Shown here piece after piece: positions 15,717 to 15,849 of a stretch of 15,849 bases of DNA. The notes beneath the pieces are model-generated. The model made no database searches and had not been told where the DNA came from. It saw only the letters and a program-made list of their open reading frames with translations. Source of the DNA: Methanothrix sp. Its GTDB lineage: Archaea; Halobacteriota; Methanosarcinia; Methanotrichales; Methanotrichaceae. A program made the position numbers and the translations under genes. The stretch lies in NCBI GenBank assembly GCA_011620785.1, contig WOYM01000115.1, positions 1 to 15,849 on the forward strand, read 5' to 3'. Within the stretch, counting starts at the first letter, position 1. The number at the start of each line of letters is the position of its first letter.

Positions 15717-15845
15717 TTAATCGCTTTTATGACTCTTCAAATGCTTTTCGAACTCCTCTTTGGAAACAAATGTCATGCCGCAGAATTTGCACTTGAATTC
15801 GCCTTTTTTCTCCGGTTCGACCATTCGGTAGTGTACTCGTTTCAT
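15717..15845 (-). CDS. Single C2H2 zinc-finger microprotein (42 residues)
   Basis: A second one-finger protein, read leftward from an ATG four bases inside the window edge. The finger is C19-x2-C22-x12-H35-x3-H39 (KCKFCGMTF, then EKHLKSH), with F26 and F32 as core hydrophobics. It shares the segment C-G-M-T-F and the following S-K-E-E with the plus-strand paralogue, so the two are related. The N-terminal extension is basic then Glu/Lys-rich (MKRVHYRMVEPEKKG). Upstream signals are outside the window, so a longer N-terminus cannot be excluded. It is convergent with its paralogue and shares its terminator hairpin. Confidence 0.8.
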   Translation of the reverse strand: MKRVHYRMVEPEKKGEFKCKFCGMTFVSKEEFEKHLKSHKSD

Positions 15846-15849
15846 TGAA

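Overview
The window looks like chromosomal DNA from a methanogenic archaeon of the order Methanosarcinales, possibly Methanothrix-like. This rests on archaeal TATA-box promoters, AGG/AGA and ATA codon use, Shine-Dalgarno sites of the GGTGATC/GGAGGTGA type, a two-subunit 2-oxoacid oxidoreductase, a PGF-CTERM-like surface protein and single C2H2 zinc-finger microproteins. The genus is an inference. I see no rRNA, tRNA or CRISPR array.

Layout. (1) 1-1461: an IS110-family transposase that has lost its N-terminus, followed by a 285-bp non-coding stretch that may hold more mobile-element debris and carries the promoter of the next operon. (2) 1462-4742, + strand: a tight redox operon of a 2-oxoacid:acceptor oxidoreductase (gamma-alpha fusion, then beta, overlapping ATGA), a rubredoxin and a ferritin. 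(3) 4808-5245, - strand: a secreted COG4315-type repeat protein convergent with the ferritin. (4) 5369-9367, + strand: a bacterial-type tRNA-guanine transglycosylase overlapping a YhhQ-type queuosine-precursor transporter, then a class I methyltransferase and a Gate-domain membrane protein. (5) 9414-9980: a signal-peptide protein with a C-terminal PGF-CTERM-like anchor. (6) 10050-12070: adenylosuccinate lyase and a metallo-beta-lactamase-fold hydrolase. (7) 12248-14416, - strand: a complete catalase-peroxidase, KatG. Upstream of it is a decayed alpha/beta-hydrolase fragment (HGGPG motif, frameshift and internal stop). (8) 14827-15849: an unrecognised 196-residue protein behind a very AT-rich promoter, then two convergent C2H2 zinc-finger microproteins separated by a perfect hairpin.

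How the parts may work together. The TGT/YhhQ pair reads as a salvage module for the tRNA wobble modification queuosine, separate from the archaeosine pathway that archaea normally use. The binding-pocket sequence hints that the substrate is queuine rather than preQ1. The oxidoreductase, rubredoxin and ferritin genes, and separately KatG, fit electron transfer, iron storage and peroxide defence in an anaerobe that meets oxygen. The most interesting items are the queuosine-salvage pair with its 70-residue-plus insertion in the TGT, the convergent zinc-finger pair, and the hydrolase relic in the katG upstream region.
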